Part shown: one piece after another, positions 17,312-25,656 of the stretch
How the letters are laid out: every line of letters starts with the position of its first letter
How positions within the stretch are numbered: the stretch's first letter is position 1
NCBI GenBank assembly: GCA_029551285.1
Contig: JAKPFT010000077.1
Coordinates: forward strand, 1-32,593
Source: a bacterium
Lineage (GTDB): Bacteria > Ratteibacteria > UBA8468 > B48-G9 > DSTR01
Direction of reading: 5' to 3'
DNA length: 32,593 nt
Translations under genes and position numbers: made by a program
The notes under the pieces: model-generated
The model's database searches: none
Seen by the model: the letters and a program-made list of their open reading frames with translations, nothing else
Told to the model about the DNA's origin: nothing

Positions 17312-18571
17312 ATGAAAAAGCGCCTGGCGCAGCATCTCTTTCTTTTTGGAAATGTGTTGAAATGGGTCGCCCTGGCTGTTCTTTCTGGTATCAGTGCCGG
17401 AGCAGGAGCAGCAGTCTTTCTGCACCTTTTGAACCTGGCCGGTCAATTAGCCAGCCGGTATCCGTGGTTTTTTCTGCTGTTGCCAGCCGGATTGGTTGTC
17501 AGCAGCTGTTTGAGCCGGTATCTTTCGCCTGAAGCAGAGGGACACGGTACAGAGAAGGTAATAGAAGCTGTCCACCAGCGGGAAGGGAAAATATCGCCAC
17601 TGGTTGTTCCGGTAAAAATGGTGACCACCTTAGTGACCGTGGCCTGCGGTGGTTCGGTGGGGAAAGAAGGTCCCTGTGCTCAGATAGGAGCAGGACTGTC
17701 TTCCCTGTGGGCAAGAGTCCTGAGATTGAAGGGCGATGACAGGAAAAAACTGGTCATCTGCGGTTTAAGTGCGGGGTTTGCTTCAGTTTTTGGAACACCG
17801 ATCGCCGGAGCCATTTTCGGGGTAGAGGTGCTTTTTATTGATGATTTCCTGTATGAAGTTTTACTTCCCTCTTTCGTTGCCGGTATTACCAGTTACCAGG
17901 TCTGTCTGGCTTTGAAGGTGAGATATTTGCACACCCAGATACTGACCAGTTTTTCGCCCGGTTACCTTCTCTTTCTTCAGGCGGTGGGCGCCGGGCTCTT
18001 TTTTGGGCTGGTGGCGGTTTATTTCATTAAACTGCTTGACCGGGGAAAGAGAGTGAGCGACAGTTTGAAAATAGCGGCTTTCTGGAAGGCTGTGGCTGGC
18101 GGAGTCCTGTTGATTGTTCTGACACTGATTTTTTCCAGACAGTATCTGGGTTTGGGTACAGAAACCATTGAAGGTTGCCTCAGTGGAGAGAAAATTAGCT
18201 GGACGGCTTTTCTGCTGAAGCCTGTTTTCACCAGCCTCACTCTGGCTTCCGGGGGAAGCGGCGGGGTGTTAACGCCCATTTTTTTTACCGGGGCGGCAGC
18301 CGGTAATCTTCTGGCACCACTGCTGGGGATGGAAACAAAAGTTGCGGCAGGTTTGGGATTATGTGGACTTCTGGCTGGAGCCGCCAATACGCCGCTGGCC
18401 GCCAGTGTTATGGCGATGGAATTTTTCGGACCGGCTATTGCTCCTTACGCTTCCCTGACCTGTCTTATCAGTTTTCTGGTGACCGGCAACAGAAGTGTCT
18501 ATCCCTCTCAGCTGGTGGCTTTCAGCAAGATGTTGGCGCTGAGGATGAGACCTGGTAGGAGAGTAGGTTGA
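17312..18571 (+). CDS. ClC-type chloride channel/transporter
   Basis: A 419-residue membrane protein of the ClC family. GKEGPCAQIG contains the gating glutamate E119; GHGTE (77-81) replaces the usual GSGIP anion-site motif, as in many prokaryotic members. FGTPIAGAIFGVEVL follows, and SGGSGGVLTPIF and GAANTPLA lie later. V173 stands where E. coli ClC has its proton glutamate E203. No CBS domains are present. The ATG is preceded by AAAGGGG. The gene is monocistronic and divergent from the secreted hydrolase. Confidence 0.92.
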   Translation: MKKRLAQHLFLFGNVLKWVALAVLSGISAGAGAAVFLHLLNLAGQLASRYPWFFLLLPAGLVVSSCLSRYLSPEAEGHGTEKVIEAVHQREGKISPLVVPVKMVTTLVTVACGGSVGKEGPCAQIGAGLSSLWARVLRLKGDDRKKLVICGLSAGFASVFGTPIAGAIFGVEVLFIDDFLYEVLLPSFVAGITSYQVCLALKVRYLHTQILTSFSPGYLLFLQAVGAGLFFGLVAVYFIKLLDRGKRVSDSLKIAAFWKAVAGGVLLIVLTLIFSRQYLGLGTETIEGCLSGEKISWTAFLLKPVFTSLTLASGGSGGVLTPIFFTGAAAGNLLAPLLGMETKVAAGLGLCGLLAGAANTPLAASVMAMEFFGPAIAPYASLTCLISFLVTGNRSVYPSQLVAFSKMLALRMRPGRRVG

Positions 18572-18586
18572 GTGAAGGAGATTATT

Positions 18587-19501
18587 TCACAAAACCCGGC
18601 GGAAGTGGTCAAAACCACCTGTCGGGAAGGCCATTCTTTTGCCGGAAGCAATCAAAACTTTTTCTCCATCGGTCAGCTCTCCTATAAAGGTTACCGGAAC
18701 TCCGGTTACTGAGCGGGGTACCCGGTGGCAGTATTTTTCCGGGACAGCAAAAAGAAGTTCGTAATCCTCGCCGTCGTTAAGCGCATGCCAGAGAGCGCCC
18801 TGACTGGAAGTTTTAGACGAAAGCAAATGCGGAGAGATCGGAAGCCGGTCCGCAAAAAGACGAAAGCCAGTCCGGCTGGCTTCAGCCAGGCGGGGAAGAT
18901 CGGCTCCCAGACCATCGGAAAGGTCCATCATAGCCTTTACTGGAACCAGGGAGGTCAAACGCCTTGCCAGCCCTATTCTTGGCTCAAAGGAGAAATGGTG
19001 ACCAAAACGGCTTCCGCCCAGGGTACCGGTGACAAATAATCTGTCACCGGGGGAACCTCCGGAGCGCAAAACCACGCGTTTTTTCTCTACCTGGCCCAGC
19101 ACGGTAATGTCAACGAAAACCCTGGGTGCACAGGTGAGATTTCCGCCAATGATGGCCACCCGGTAAGATTTTGCCAGCTGGTTCATTCCCCGGTAAAGGG
19201 CCTGTACCCTTTTCCTGTCAGGAGCCGGCAAACCGAGGGAAACAGTAGCGTACAGGGGCAATCCGGCCATGGCTGCGATGTCGCTGAGGTTCACCGCCAG
19301 AGCCTTCCGACCAATCTCTTCCCAGGTTACCTTACCGGGGAGGAAGTGCACACCTTCCACCAGGGCGTCACAGGTCACCAGAAGATAACAGGTCTTTGTC
19401 CATTGAATCACTGCCGCATCATCACCGATGCCGATGATGACCCGGCCGGCCGGCCGGCTAACAACCTTTTGAATAACGGTCAAAAGTTCCTTCTCGTTCA
19501 A
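18587..19501 (-). CDS. thiL: Thiamine-monophosphate kinase
   Basis: This enzyme phosphorylates thiamine monophosphate to thiamine pyrophosphate, the last step of cofactor synthesis. IGDDAAVI, VEGVHF, NLSDIAAM, MDLSDGL and GEDYELLF are the expected PurM-like/ThiL motifs, and the length (304 residues) is normal. I chose the TTG at 19501 because AAGGAG stands five bases before it and it overlaps the previous stop (TTGA). A GTG at 19507 lies directly on the Shine-Dalgarno site and is a poorer choice. It is the last gene of the long minus-strand operon; no other thiamine gene is nearby. Confidence 0.93.
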   Translation of the reverse strand: MNEKELLTVIQKVVSRPAGRVIIGIGDDAAVIQWTKTCYLLVTCDALVEGVHFLPGKVTWEEIGRKALAVNLSDIAAMAGLPLYATVSLGLPAPDRKRVQALYRGMNQLAKSYRVAIIGGNLTCAPRVFVDITVLGQVEKKRVVLRSGGSPGDRLFVTGTLGGSRFGHHFSFEPRIGLARRLTSLVPVKAMMDLSDGLGADLPRLAEASRTGFRLFADRLPISPHLLSSKTSSQGALWHALNDGEDYELLFAVPEKYCHRVPRSVTGVPVTFIGELTDGEKVLIASGKRMAFPTGGFDHFRRVL

Positions 19502-20874
19502 AGCCACTCCTTCAGGTCTTCCCGCAGCATTTCCTGGAGAATTCCTGACTCCGCGGCAATATCCAGGATGGTGAGCCGGTCTCGAAGGTAACGGGAAAGT
19601 TCTATCGCCTGAACAGTTAGAGCCGGAGAGATGCCGATTTCCTCAGGAGCAGTGGGACAACCGGCCTGGTCCAGCGCTTGTTTTATCTCAGCCGCAGAGT
19701 GAACCTCGGGAAAAATGTCACGCACAATTCTGGCCCAATTTCTGGCTAATCGGCGGCGGGCGAAGGCGATTTTTTTTCGTTTCTGGCGCCACTGGCACTC
19801 AATGGCCTGTTTGCTGAAAGGCAGCAGGTACCCGATCCGGGATAATTCGGCCGAAGTGTCTGGCTGAAAAGTGTTCAGTCTGGCCCTCATTTCCTCAGGG
19901 GAGAGAACTTTTAGCCGGTCGTAGATATGAGCGGTGACCAGTGTTCCCAGCCCCACCTGTAATCCGTGGTAAGCAAACACCTGCCGGCGATGATAGTGAC
20001 CGTACATATCCCAGAAGTGGGAGATAAGGTGTTCCCCTCCGGAAGCCGGCGCGGAACTTCCTGCCAGAAGCATGGAAAATCCGCCCATAGTCAGGCCCTG
20101 CATCACGGCCTTGATGGTAGAGGCATCTTTCCTGGTCAGCTTCCGTCCGGCGTGGAAATACTTCCTTTCAGCCTGTTCCACCAGAAGAGCAGACAGCGGG
20201 CAGTACTTCTGGTCGCTGAGAAGACAACCGAGATACCAGTCAGCGTTCGCATTACCTCTGGCCAGACTGTCAGCGAATCCAGCCCGGGTGAGAGCTAAAG
20301 GAGCCGACCTGATAATTTCCGAGTCAATTACTACCGCCAGGGCTGGTTTGACCGGCCGGGCCACTTTCAGCCCACCCTGGAATAAGGCAGCCACCGGAGA
20401 AGTATAAGCGTTCATGGAAGCTGCCGTAGCCACGGTGATGACCGGTACTCCAGTTAGATGACCCGCGTATTTGCCCAGATCAGTAATGGTTCCGGTCCCC
20501 ACAGTAACTAGCAGGCCACAGTCTTTTCCGGCCTGTAAAATAGAGTTGATGTATTCTTCTCTGGCCGAAAGTCTTTTCTCCTGTTGTGGCCTGAGTACCA
20601 GAGAGACTACCCGCATCAGGGAACTCAAATTTTTAGCCACGGTTTTTGCAGCCACCTGGTAGGTGACTTCATCCGAAAGCACCAGCGCTTTCTTATGGTT
20701 TATGCCGAGCTCTTTGACCAGCAGGTCAACCCTGTTGATGGCCCCGGGCGCTTCTACAATTTTCTTGATGGGCAGGTGGTGTCGCTTTTTGCAGAAAGGG
20801 CAGTTAAAGGTGCGGCCAAGTCTTTCCCTGATCCAGGCCGGCCAGTCCTCTCTGTAGTTTAAATCGCCCGGCAT
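19498..20874 (-). CDS. sn-glycerol-1-phosphate dehydrogenase-like protein
   Basis: A 458-residue member of the iron-containing alcohol dehydrogenase/G1P dehydrogenase group. VGTGTITDLGKY (about 125-136) is the nucleotide-binding turn; D202, H282 and H303 fit the metal-ligand pattern (FADSLARG, GGEHLISH, AYHGLQVG). Family enzymes such as archaeal EgsA and Bacillus AraM reduce dihydroxyacetone phosphate to sn-glycerol-1-phosphate. The N-terminal ~35 residues add a CPFCKKRHH motif (C25, C28, H32, H33), possibly a small zinc site. The ATG at 20874 has AAGGA upstream and overlaps the end of the URO-D-like gene by 16 bases. Activity on another polyol phosphate is possible. Confidence 0.82.
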   Translation of the reverse strand: MPGDLNYREDWPAWIRERLGRTFNCPFCKKRHHLPIKKIVEAPGAINRVDLLVKELGINHKKALVLSDEVTYQVAAKTVAKNLSSLMRVVSLVLRPQQEKRLSAREEYINSILQAGKDCGLLVTVGTGTITDLGKYAGHLTGVPVITVATAASMNAYTSPVAALFQGGLKVARPVKPALAVVIDSEIIRSAPLALTRAGFADSLARGNANADWYLGCLLSDQKYCPLSALLVEQAERKYFHAGRKLTRKDASTIKAVMQGLTMGGFSMLLAGSSAPASGGEHLISHFWDMYGHYHRRQVFAYHGLQVGLGTLVTAHIYDRLKVLSPEEMRARLNTFQPDTSAELSRIGYLLPFSKQAIECQWRQKRKKIAFARRRLARNWARIVRDIFPEVHSAAEIKQALDQAGCPTAPEEIGISPALTVQAIELSRYLRDRLTILDIAAESGILQEMLREDLKEWL

Positions 20875-21917
20875 CCTAATTCCTTTAAGATTTCGCAGAT
20901 GGCCGCGATATTGTTCAGGGGTACATCGGGTCCGCATTCCGCGCTCAGAAGGAGCCCTCCCTCTGGCAGAAAGAGTTGAGCCACAGCTTCCTCAATATGC
21001 TCTCTCAGTTCAGTTGGTGTCGCGAAAGGAAACAGTTGTCGGTCCAGGTCAAGTCTAACAGCCACTTTACCCTGGCAAAATTTTTTTATCCCGACAAGGG
21101 TATTGGGTCGCACCTGCGGGTTCAGCAGAGAGACGCCGCACTCAATAAGGTCCGGGATAATATCCAGGATGTAGCCATCGGTGTGAAGACTGACCAGAAC
21201 GCAGGCCTTGCGACAGCACTGAAAGAGTTTGAAAAAGGAGGGTTTAAGATAACGGCGCCAGTCATCCGGGCTCATGGGCAGAGACTTCTGAAAGCCAAGG
21301 TCGTCCCCGAAAAACATCATCTCCACCCCCAGCGACAACCATTTTTTGACCAGGGCCAGGTTGTAATCAGTAACCGAGGAAATAAGTGTTTCCAGACGCG
21401 GGTGGTGCTCAGCAATGTCCAGCATGAAGTTAGAAAAACCGCGCAGGTAGTATAACCGCATATACATGGCTCCATGGGGCAGTCCACCAGCGGCCAGAGA
21501 GCCGTCATTTTTTGCCTGCTGCAGGTTTCCGCTGATTTCTTCCCAGTCAATCTTCTGGCCGTACCAGTCAAACATCAGCGGGTCGGGTGTCCGGAAAGAA
21601 TCAAAAGCCGCCCAGTCCCTCAGTGGCGCCAACGATTCCACGGGGGCGTTAGCCAGGCCATCTTTCAGTCCTTCCCAGGTAACGCCCCAGACATCTACCC
21701 AGCGGCCTTGCTGATAGTCACGGGGCAGCTTTATTTTGAGGAAGTCCCCTGATTGATATTGAGGAAATAACCCGGGGTGGGCTAACACAATTTTTTCCAG
21801 GGATTTTCCGTACTGCAGCCAGGTGGCGGGTAGAAAAGAGACCGAGGCGGGTATCCACTCTGGCCGGTTAAAGGTGATTGCCTTCAGGAAATTGGCTACT
21901 TCCGGTTTCTTCTGCAT
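20859..21917 (-). CDS. Uroporphyrinogen decarboxylase-family protein (methyltransferase-like)
   Basis: A 352-residue URO-D-fold protein. It lacks the residues of true heme-pathway HemE and looks like the MtaA/CmuA-type group that transfers methyl groups from corrinoid proteins. The C-terminal half contains SLHTDGYI (H245, D247) and AECGPDVP (C328). In MtaA-type enzymes the zinc is bound by His-x-Cys plus a later Cys, so Asp at 247 is a change. A corrinoid protein is the first gene of the same predicted operon. The ATG follows GGAGG and overlaps the end of argG by 22 bases. Substrate unknown. Confidence 0.8.
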   Translation of the reverse strand: MQKKPEVANFLKAITFNRPEWIPASVSFLPATWLQYGKSLEKIVLAHPGLFPQYQSGDFLKIKLPRDYQQGRWVDVWGVTWEGLKDGLANAPVESLAPLRDWAAFDSFRTPDPLMFDWYGQKIDWEEISGNLQQAKNDGSLAAGGLPHGAMYMRLYYLRGFSNFMLDIAEHHPRLETLISSVTDYNLALVKKWLSLGVEMMFFGDDLGFQKSLPMSPDDWRRYLKPSFFKLFQCCRKACVLVSLHTDGYILDIIPDLIECGVSLLNPQVRPNTLVGIKKFCQGKVAVRLDLDRQLFPFATPTELREHIEEAVAQLFLPEGGLLLSAECGPDVPLNNIAAICEILKELGCRAI

Positions 21918-23095
21918 CTTTGTCCCTCCAGGAGAGCCGGCAGACCAAAGAGTTGAATAAACCCTCTGGCGGCTGAATGGTCAAAGATATCACCCTGGCT
22001 GTAGGTGGCCAGTTTTTCTTCGTAAACGGAAAAGGGGGAGCGCCGGCCGGCTACGAGGCAGTGGCCACGAAGCAGCTTCAATTTTACCTCGCCGGTCACG
22101 TATTTCTGGCTTTCTTTGATGAAACCGTCCAGACACTCTCTCAAATCAGAAAACCACTGGCCATAGTAAATCAGCTGGGCATACCAGGGTGCCAGGAAGA
22201 GTTTGAAGTTAAAAAGTTCCCTGGTCATGACCAGTCTTTCCAGTTCCTTATGGGCGGTGTGCAGGATAACCGCCGCGGGTGCCTCATAGACTTCCCTTGA
22301 TTTGATTCCGACCAGCCGGTCTTCCACCAGGTCAATGCGACCGACCGCGTTGCGTCCGCCAATCTCGGTCAGTTTCTCAATAATCTCCCGGGGTGAACGT
22401 GTCCGGCCGTTGATGGAAACAGGAACCCCTTTTTCAAAACCAACCACGATGGACTCGCCTTTGCGGGGCGCTCTGTCGGGAGAAACTGTAATCTGGAAGA
22501 CATCTTCAGGCGGTTCCTTCCAGGGATCTTCAAGCAGACCGCACTCAATAGAGATGCCCCACAGGTTCCAATCAATGGAATAAGGTTTTTTCTTGGTTGT
22601 CGGCACAGGAATGTGGTGCTTTCTGGCATATTCCATTTCTTCTTCCCGCGAGTGGAACTCCCACTCTCTTACCGGGGCCATTACTTTTAACTCAGGGGCC
22701 AGATAACGAAAAGCCAGTTCAAACCTGACCTGGTCATTGCCTTTACCGGTGCAACCGTGGGCGACCGTATCGGCCTTTTCCTTTCTGGCAGTGGCCACCA
22801 CTCCGCTGGCAATCAATGGTCGGGAAAGGGAAGTCGCCAGCGGATACTTTTCCTGATAAAGAGCATCAGCCTGCAGGGCAGGAATGATGTAATCGCTGAC
22901 AAATTTGTCGCGTAAGTCTTCGCAATAAAAGGCGCTGGCGCCAGTTTGTAGAGCTTTCTCCTTGAGGTTTTCCGGGTTGTCCGGTTGTCCGATGTTGGTA
23001 GTGTAGGCAACCACTTCTGCCTGAAACTTTTCCTTCAGCCAGCGAATAATCACAGAAGTATCCAGTCCACCAGAATAGGCCAGAACAACTTTCAT
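21896..23095 (-). CDS. argG: Argininosuccinate synthase
   Basis: Joins citrulline and aspartate, with ATP, to give argininosuccinate in arginine synthesis. The pyrophosphatase loop AYSGGLDTS is at residues 6-14. HGCTGKGNDQVRFE and PYSIDWNLWG are diagnostic, and the length of 399 residues is typical. The ATG follows AAAGGAG. It comes 33 bases after the lipoprotein/membrane gene and three genes after the N-acetylglutamate synthase-like gene, giving the only arginine-pathway genes in the window. Confidence 0.97.
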   Translation of the reverse strand: MKVVLAYSGGLDTSVIIRWLKEKFQAEVVAYTTNIGQPDNPENLKEKALQTGASAFYCEDLRDKFVSDYIIPALQADALYQEKYPLATSLSRPLIASGVVATARKEKADTVAHGCTGKGNDQVRFELAFRYLAPELKVMAPVREWEFHSREEEMEYARKHHIPVPTTKKKPYSIDWNLWGISIECGLLEDPWKEPPEDVFQITVSPDRAPRKGESIVVGFEKGVPVSINGRTRSPREIIEKLTEIGGRNAVGRIDLVEDRLVGIKSREVYEAPAAVILHTAHKELERLVMTRELFNFKLFLAPWYAQLIYYGQWFSDLRECLDGFIKESQKYVTGEVKLKLLRGHCLVAGRRSPFSVYEEKLATYSQGDIFDHSAARGFIQLFGLPALLEGQRCRRNRK

Positions 23096-23128
23096 CTTTC
23101 GCTCCTTTGTAATCGGGGAACTTGCTCT

Positions 23129-24271
23129 TCAGATTAAACCCTCCTGACGCAGTCTGCAGAACATCTGCCAGCGTCCGCTAATAAAGGCTCCAGAACCCAG
23201 AAGAAGGCAAGCCAGGTTCACGATAAGTCCCACCCGTGGTATCCAGGTGATGGCTGTTAGAAGAGAGACGCCAACAAACACTGTCAGTAACCAGGTAGTG
23301 CGGGTCTCAGGAAACCTGAATAGAATCTTTCTGCCGAGGAAAAGCGCCGGAAATCCCCGGGCCAGGTAGAAAACAGGCACCAGGAAAGAAGCGCTAATTA
23401 AAGCCAGCGGTGCCGCGATAATCGTCACCACGGAAATCACAATAAGCAAGATGATGCCAAGCAAACCTAAAAAGCCGGTGAGTAAGCAGGACCATGGTTT
23501 GTTTCCAATCAAAGAAGTTGTCTCTGAAAGAAGCCTGGGCGTAAGCCACACGGAAAGAAAAAACGGCAGTAGCAGTCCGAAAAAGTTAAATCCCCTTCGG
23601 CCTAACCACAACAGCTGTTTGAAAGGTGACCGGTCCAGTCTTGTTTTCCAGCGGCTGGCCACCGGTTCCTGCCAGACCACCCGACCTTGAACCTGGACCT
23701 CAGACGGTAAAATTAAAGGCTCTCTGGCGTGATAGGTTAAATTCCCCCTGACAGTTGTTCCGGGCAAAAAATGGACGTTCTGGCCGGAAACAATGAGGTC
23801 TTCGTACTGACCGCCCAGGACGACCTTCTTACCCCAGAAAACTGCTTTGCCTTTACTCTTCCCGCTCCAGAAAATCTGCTCAGCAACCACGCGCAGATTT
23901 CTCTCCACTTGAATCTGGTCAGCGTTGACTTCTCTTGTCAGGATGGTAGCATTTCCTCTTACGGCTCCGTGGAGGAAGCTGCTGTCACTGAGCAGGTAGA
24001 AGTCCCCCTGACATTTACCCCGGAAGGTGACTGTCTGGGCTGCCGCTACAATGTCTTCGCCAACTTCACCCAGGATTTCCAGTTCCCTGGCAGCCACAAG
24101 CAATTCCTTGGTCAGATTTCCCTGGAGTTTTACTGTCTCGCTTAACAGCACCAGTTCTTCTCTTATCTGCTGGTCAGGCTGAAGCCAGAATGATTCGCCA
24201 ATGTGAATCCTGCTCTCCAAACAAGCGGCTACTACAAAGAAAACAGTTGCTGTCAGCAGGGTGATTTTCAT
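23129..24271 (-). CDS. Membrane protein with bactofilin-like beta-repeat domain; possible lipoprotein
   Basis: A 380-residue protein. The N terminus has a hydrophobic stretch ending in a VAAC lipobox (C17), so it may be a lipoprotein or carry a cleaved signal. Residues about 35-205 show repeated short beta units of the kind seen in polymer-forming bactofilin-like domains. The last ~150 residues contain about four hydrophobic transmembrane segments. A role in the cell envelope is likely, but function is unknown. It starts three bases after the stop of the argA-like gene with a weak ribosome-binding site, so translation is probably coupled. Confidence 0.75.
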   Translation of the reverse strand: MKITLLTATVFFVVAACLESRIHIGESFWLQPDQQIREELVLLSETVKLQGNLTKELLVAARELEILGEVGEDIVAAAQTVTFRGKCQGDFYLLSDSSFLHGAVRGNATILTREVNADQIQVERNLRVVAEQIFWSGKSKGKAVFWGKKVVLGGQYEDLIVSGQNVHFLPGTTVRGNLTYHAREPLILPSEVQVQGRVVWQEPVASRWKTRLDRSPFKQLLWLGRRGFNFFGLLLPFFLSVWLTPRLLSETTSLIGNKPWSCLLTGFLGLLGIILLIVISVVTIIAAPLALISASFLVPVFYLARGFPALFLGRKILFRFPETRTTWLLTVFVGVSLLTAITWIPRVGLIVNLACLLLGSGAFISGRWQMFCRLRQEGLI

Positions 24272-24274
24272 TTC

Positions 24275-24745
24275 TTACTGGCCCAGTTGTTTCAGCACAG
24301 CCACTTCGTCGCAACGGGGAAACCTGGGGCAGTTGATGCAATCAAGCCAGATCTTGTGCGGGAGTTTTGTCTTCGGAATGCGTTGAAAACCAAATTTTTC
24401 AAAGAATTCTGGCAGATAGGTTAAGGCGAAAACCTTTTTCAGACCGAGACTTGTGGCTTCCTCCAGGAGCTCTTTCAGCAGGACTCTGGCAAACCCCTGT
24501 TTTTGAAAACGCTGGTTCACCGCCAGGGAACGAATCTCTCCCAGGTCTTTCCAGATGATCTTGAGCGCCACACAGCCGACTGGCCTGCCACAGGACTCCA
24601 CAATCCAGAAATCTCGTAAGCGTTCGTAAATCTGATTGTAGGACAGAGGCAGCATCTTGCCATCCTGAGCAAAAGTATTTACCAGCCGCCGGATGGCCGG
24701 TGCATCCTTCAATGTGGCTTTTCTCACCACGGGCCGCGACGTCAT
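24275..24745 (-). CDS. argA: Short N-acetylglutamate synthase (GNAT), ArgA-like
   Basis: A 156-residue single-domain GNAT acetyltransferase. VGCVALKIIW, EIRSLAVNQRFQKQGFARVL (acetyl-CoA loop) and the C-terminal LPHKIWLDCINCPRFPRCDE are the pattern of the short ArgA/NAGS proteins, which lack the amino-acid-kinase domain. It would acetylate glutamate, the first step of arginine synthesis. The C-terminal Cys group is typical of this subfamily. GGAGG ten bases before the ATG lies in the end of purN. Confidence 0.88.
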   Translation of the reverse strand: MTSRPVVRKATLKDAPAIRRLVNTFAQDGKMLPLSYNQIYERLRDFWIVESCGRPVGCVALKIIWKDLGEIRSLAVNQRFQKQGFARVLLKELLEEATSLGLKKVFALTYLPEFFEKFGFQRIPKTKLPHKIWLDCINCPRFPRCDEVAVLKQLGQ

Positions 24746-24751
24746 GCTGTT

Positions 24752-25342
24752 TTATCCTCCCGGACTGACCCGACCGGTAGCAATAAGTTTCACCGCCAGC
24801 GGGTAAATCAGGTGTTCTTTTTCCTGGATTCTACGGTGGAGAGTTTCCGGAGTATCATCGGGCAGAACCGGCACGACAGCCTGAAGAATAATTCGGCCGG
24901 CGTCAACCTTTTCGTTCACAAAATGAACCGTGCAGCCGGTGAACTTGACGCCGTACTCAAGAGCCTGCCGCCAGGCTTCCAGACCGGGGAAGGCCGGAAG
25001 CAGAGAAGGGTGGATATTGATGATCCGGTTGGGGAAGGCGGAAAGAAAAGTCTTCTTGATTACCCTCATAAAACCGGCCAGACAAATAAGTTCTACTCCG
25101 TGCTGTTGAAGGCAGGCCACGTATTTTTTTTCCACTTCGGGTACCAGATAAGTAAGCCGCGGTCCAGGCGCAATGTAGTGAGCCGGTAAACCCGCTTTCC
25201 TGGCTCTTTCCAGGGCGTAAGCGCCGGCATTATCGCTGATGACGACGCCGATCCGTACCGGGAGACTTCCTTCTTTGATAGCCTCAATTAAGGCCTGGAG
25301 ATTTGTGCCCTGGCCGGAAGCAAGCACCCCGATGGTTAGCAT
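24752..25342 (-). CDS. purN: Phosphoribosylglycinamide formyltransferase
   Basis: Transfers a formyl group from 10-formyltetrahydrofolate to GAR in purine synthesis. VLASGQGTNLQAL binds phosphate. The catalytic residues are N109, H111 (NIHPSLLPAF) and D147 (EKVDAGRI). The 196-residue length is normal. The ATG follows AAGGAG and overlaps the end of the MerR-like gene by seven bases. No other purine gene is adjacent. Confidence 0.96.
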   Translation of the reverse strand: MLTIGVLASGQGTNLQALIEAIKEGSLPVRIGVVISDNAGAYALERARKAGLPAHYIAPGPRLTYLVPEVEKKYVACLQQHGVELICLAGFMRVIKKTFLSAFPNRIINIHPSLLPAFPGLEAWRQALEYGVKFTGCTVHFVNEKVDAGRIILQAVVPVLPDDTPETLHRRIQEKEHLIYPLAVKLIATGRVSPGG

Positions 25343-25656
25343 CTAACAATCTCCTTGAGTTCCCGAAGCACCTGGCGCAGAAAGGCAATGAAAGACTGGA
25401 TTTCTCTGGTGTGGGAGCGGCCGTTACGGAAGTGCCGTTTGGCACCCTGAAGACGATAGCCTTCCCGGTAAACGAGCTCCTTAATCTGGTTAATTCTGGC
25501 CAGGTGTTGCTCGGTATACAATCTGTGCCCGCGATGGTCTCTAACAGGTTTCAAAAAACTGAACTCCTTTTCCCAGTAACGGAGAATGTGGGCAGGGATC
25601 TCCGTCATGGCGCTGACCTCGCCAATCCGGTAAAACTTACCTTGAAGTTCGCTCAT
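25336..25656 (-). CDS. MerR-family HTH transcriptional regulator
   Basis: A 106-residue protein, mostly one MerR winged-helix DNA-binding domain: YRIGEVSAMTEIPAHILRYW, then RDHRGHRLYTEQHL. There is only a short dimerisation helix and no effector domain or sensing cysteine cluster, so it may respond to no small ligand directly. It overlaps gpsA by ATGA and purN at the other end, and so is cotranscribed inside the long operon. It could autoregulate that operon; no operator was identified. Confidence 0.9.
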   Translation of the reverse strand: MSELQGKFYRIGEVSAMTEIPAHILRYWEKEFSFLKPVRDHRGHRLYTEQHLARINQIKELVYREGYRLQGAKRHFRNGRSHTREIQSFIAFLRQVLRELKEIVRC

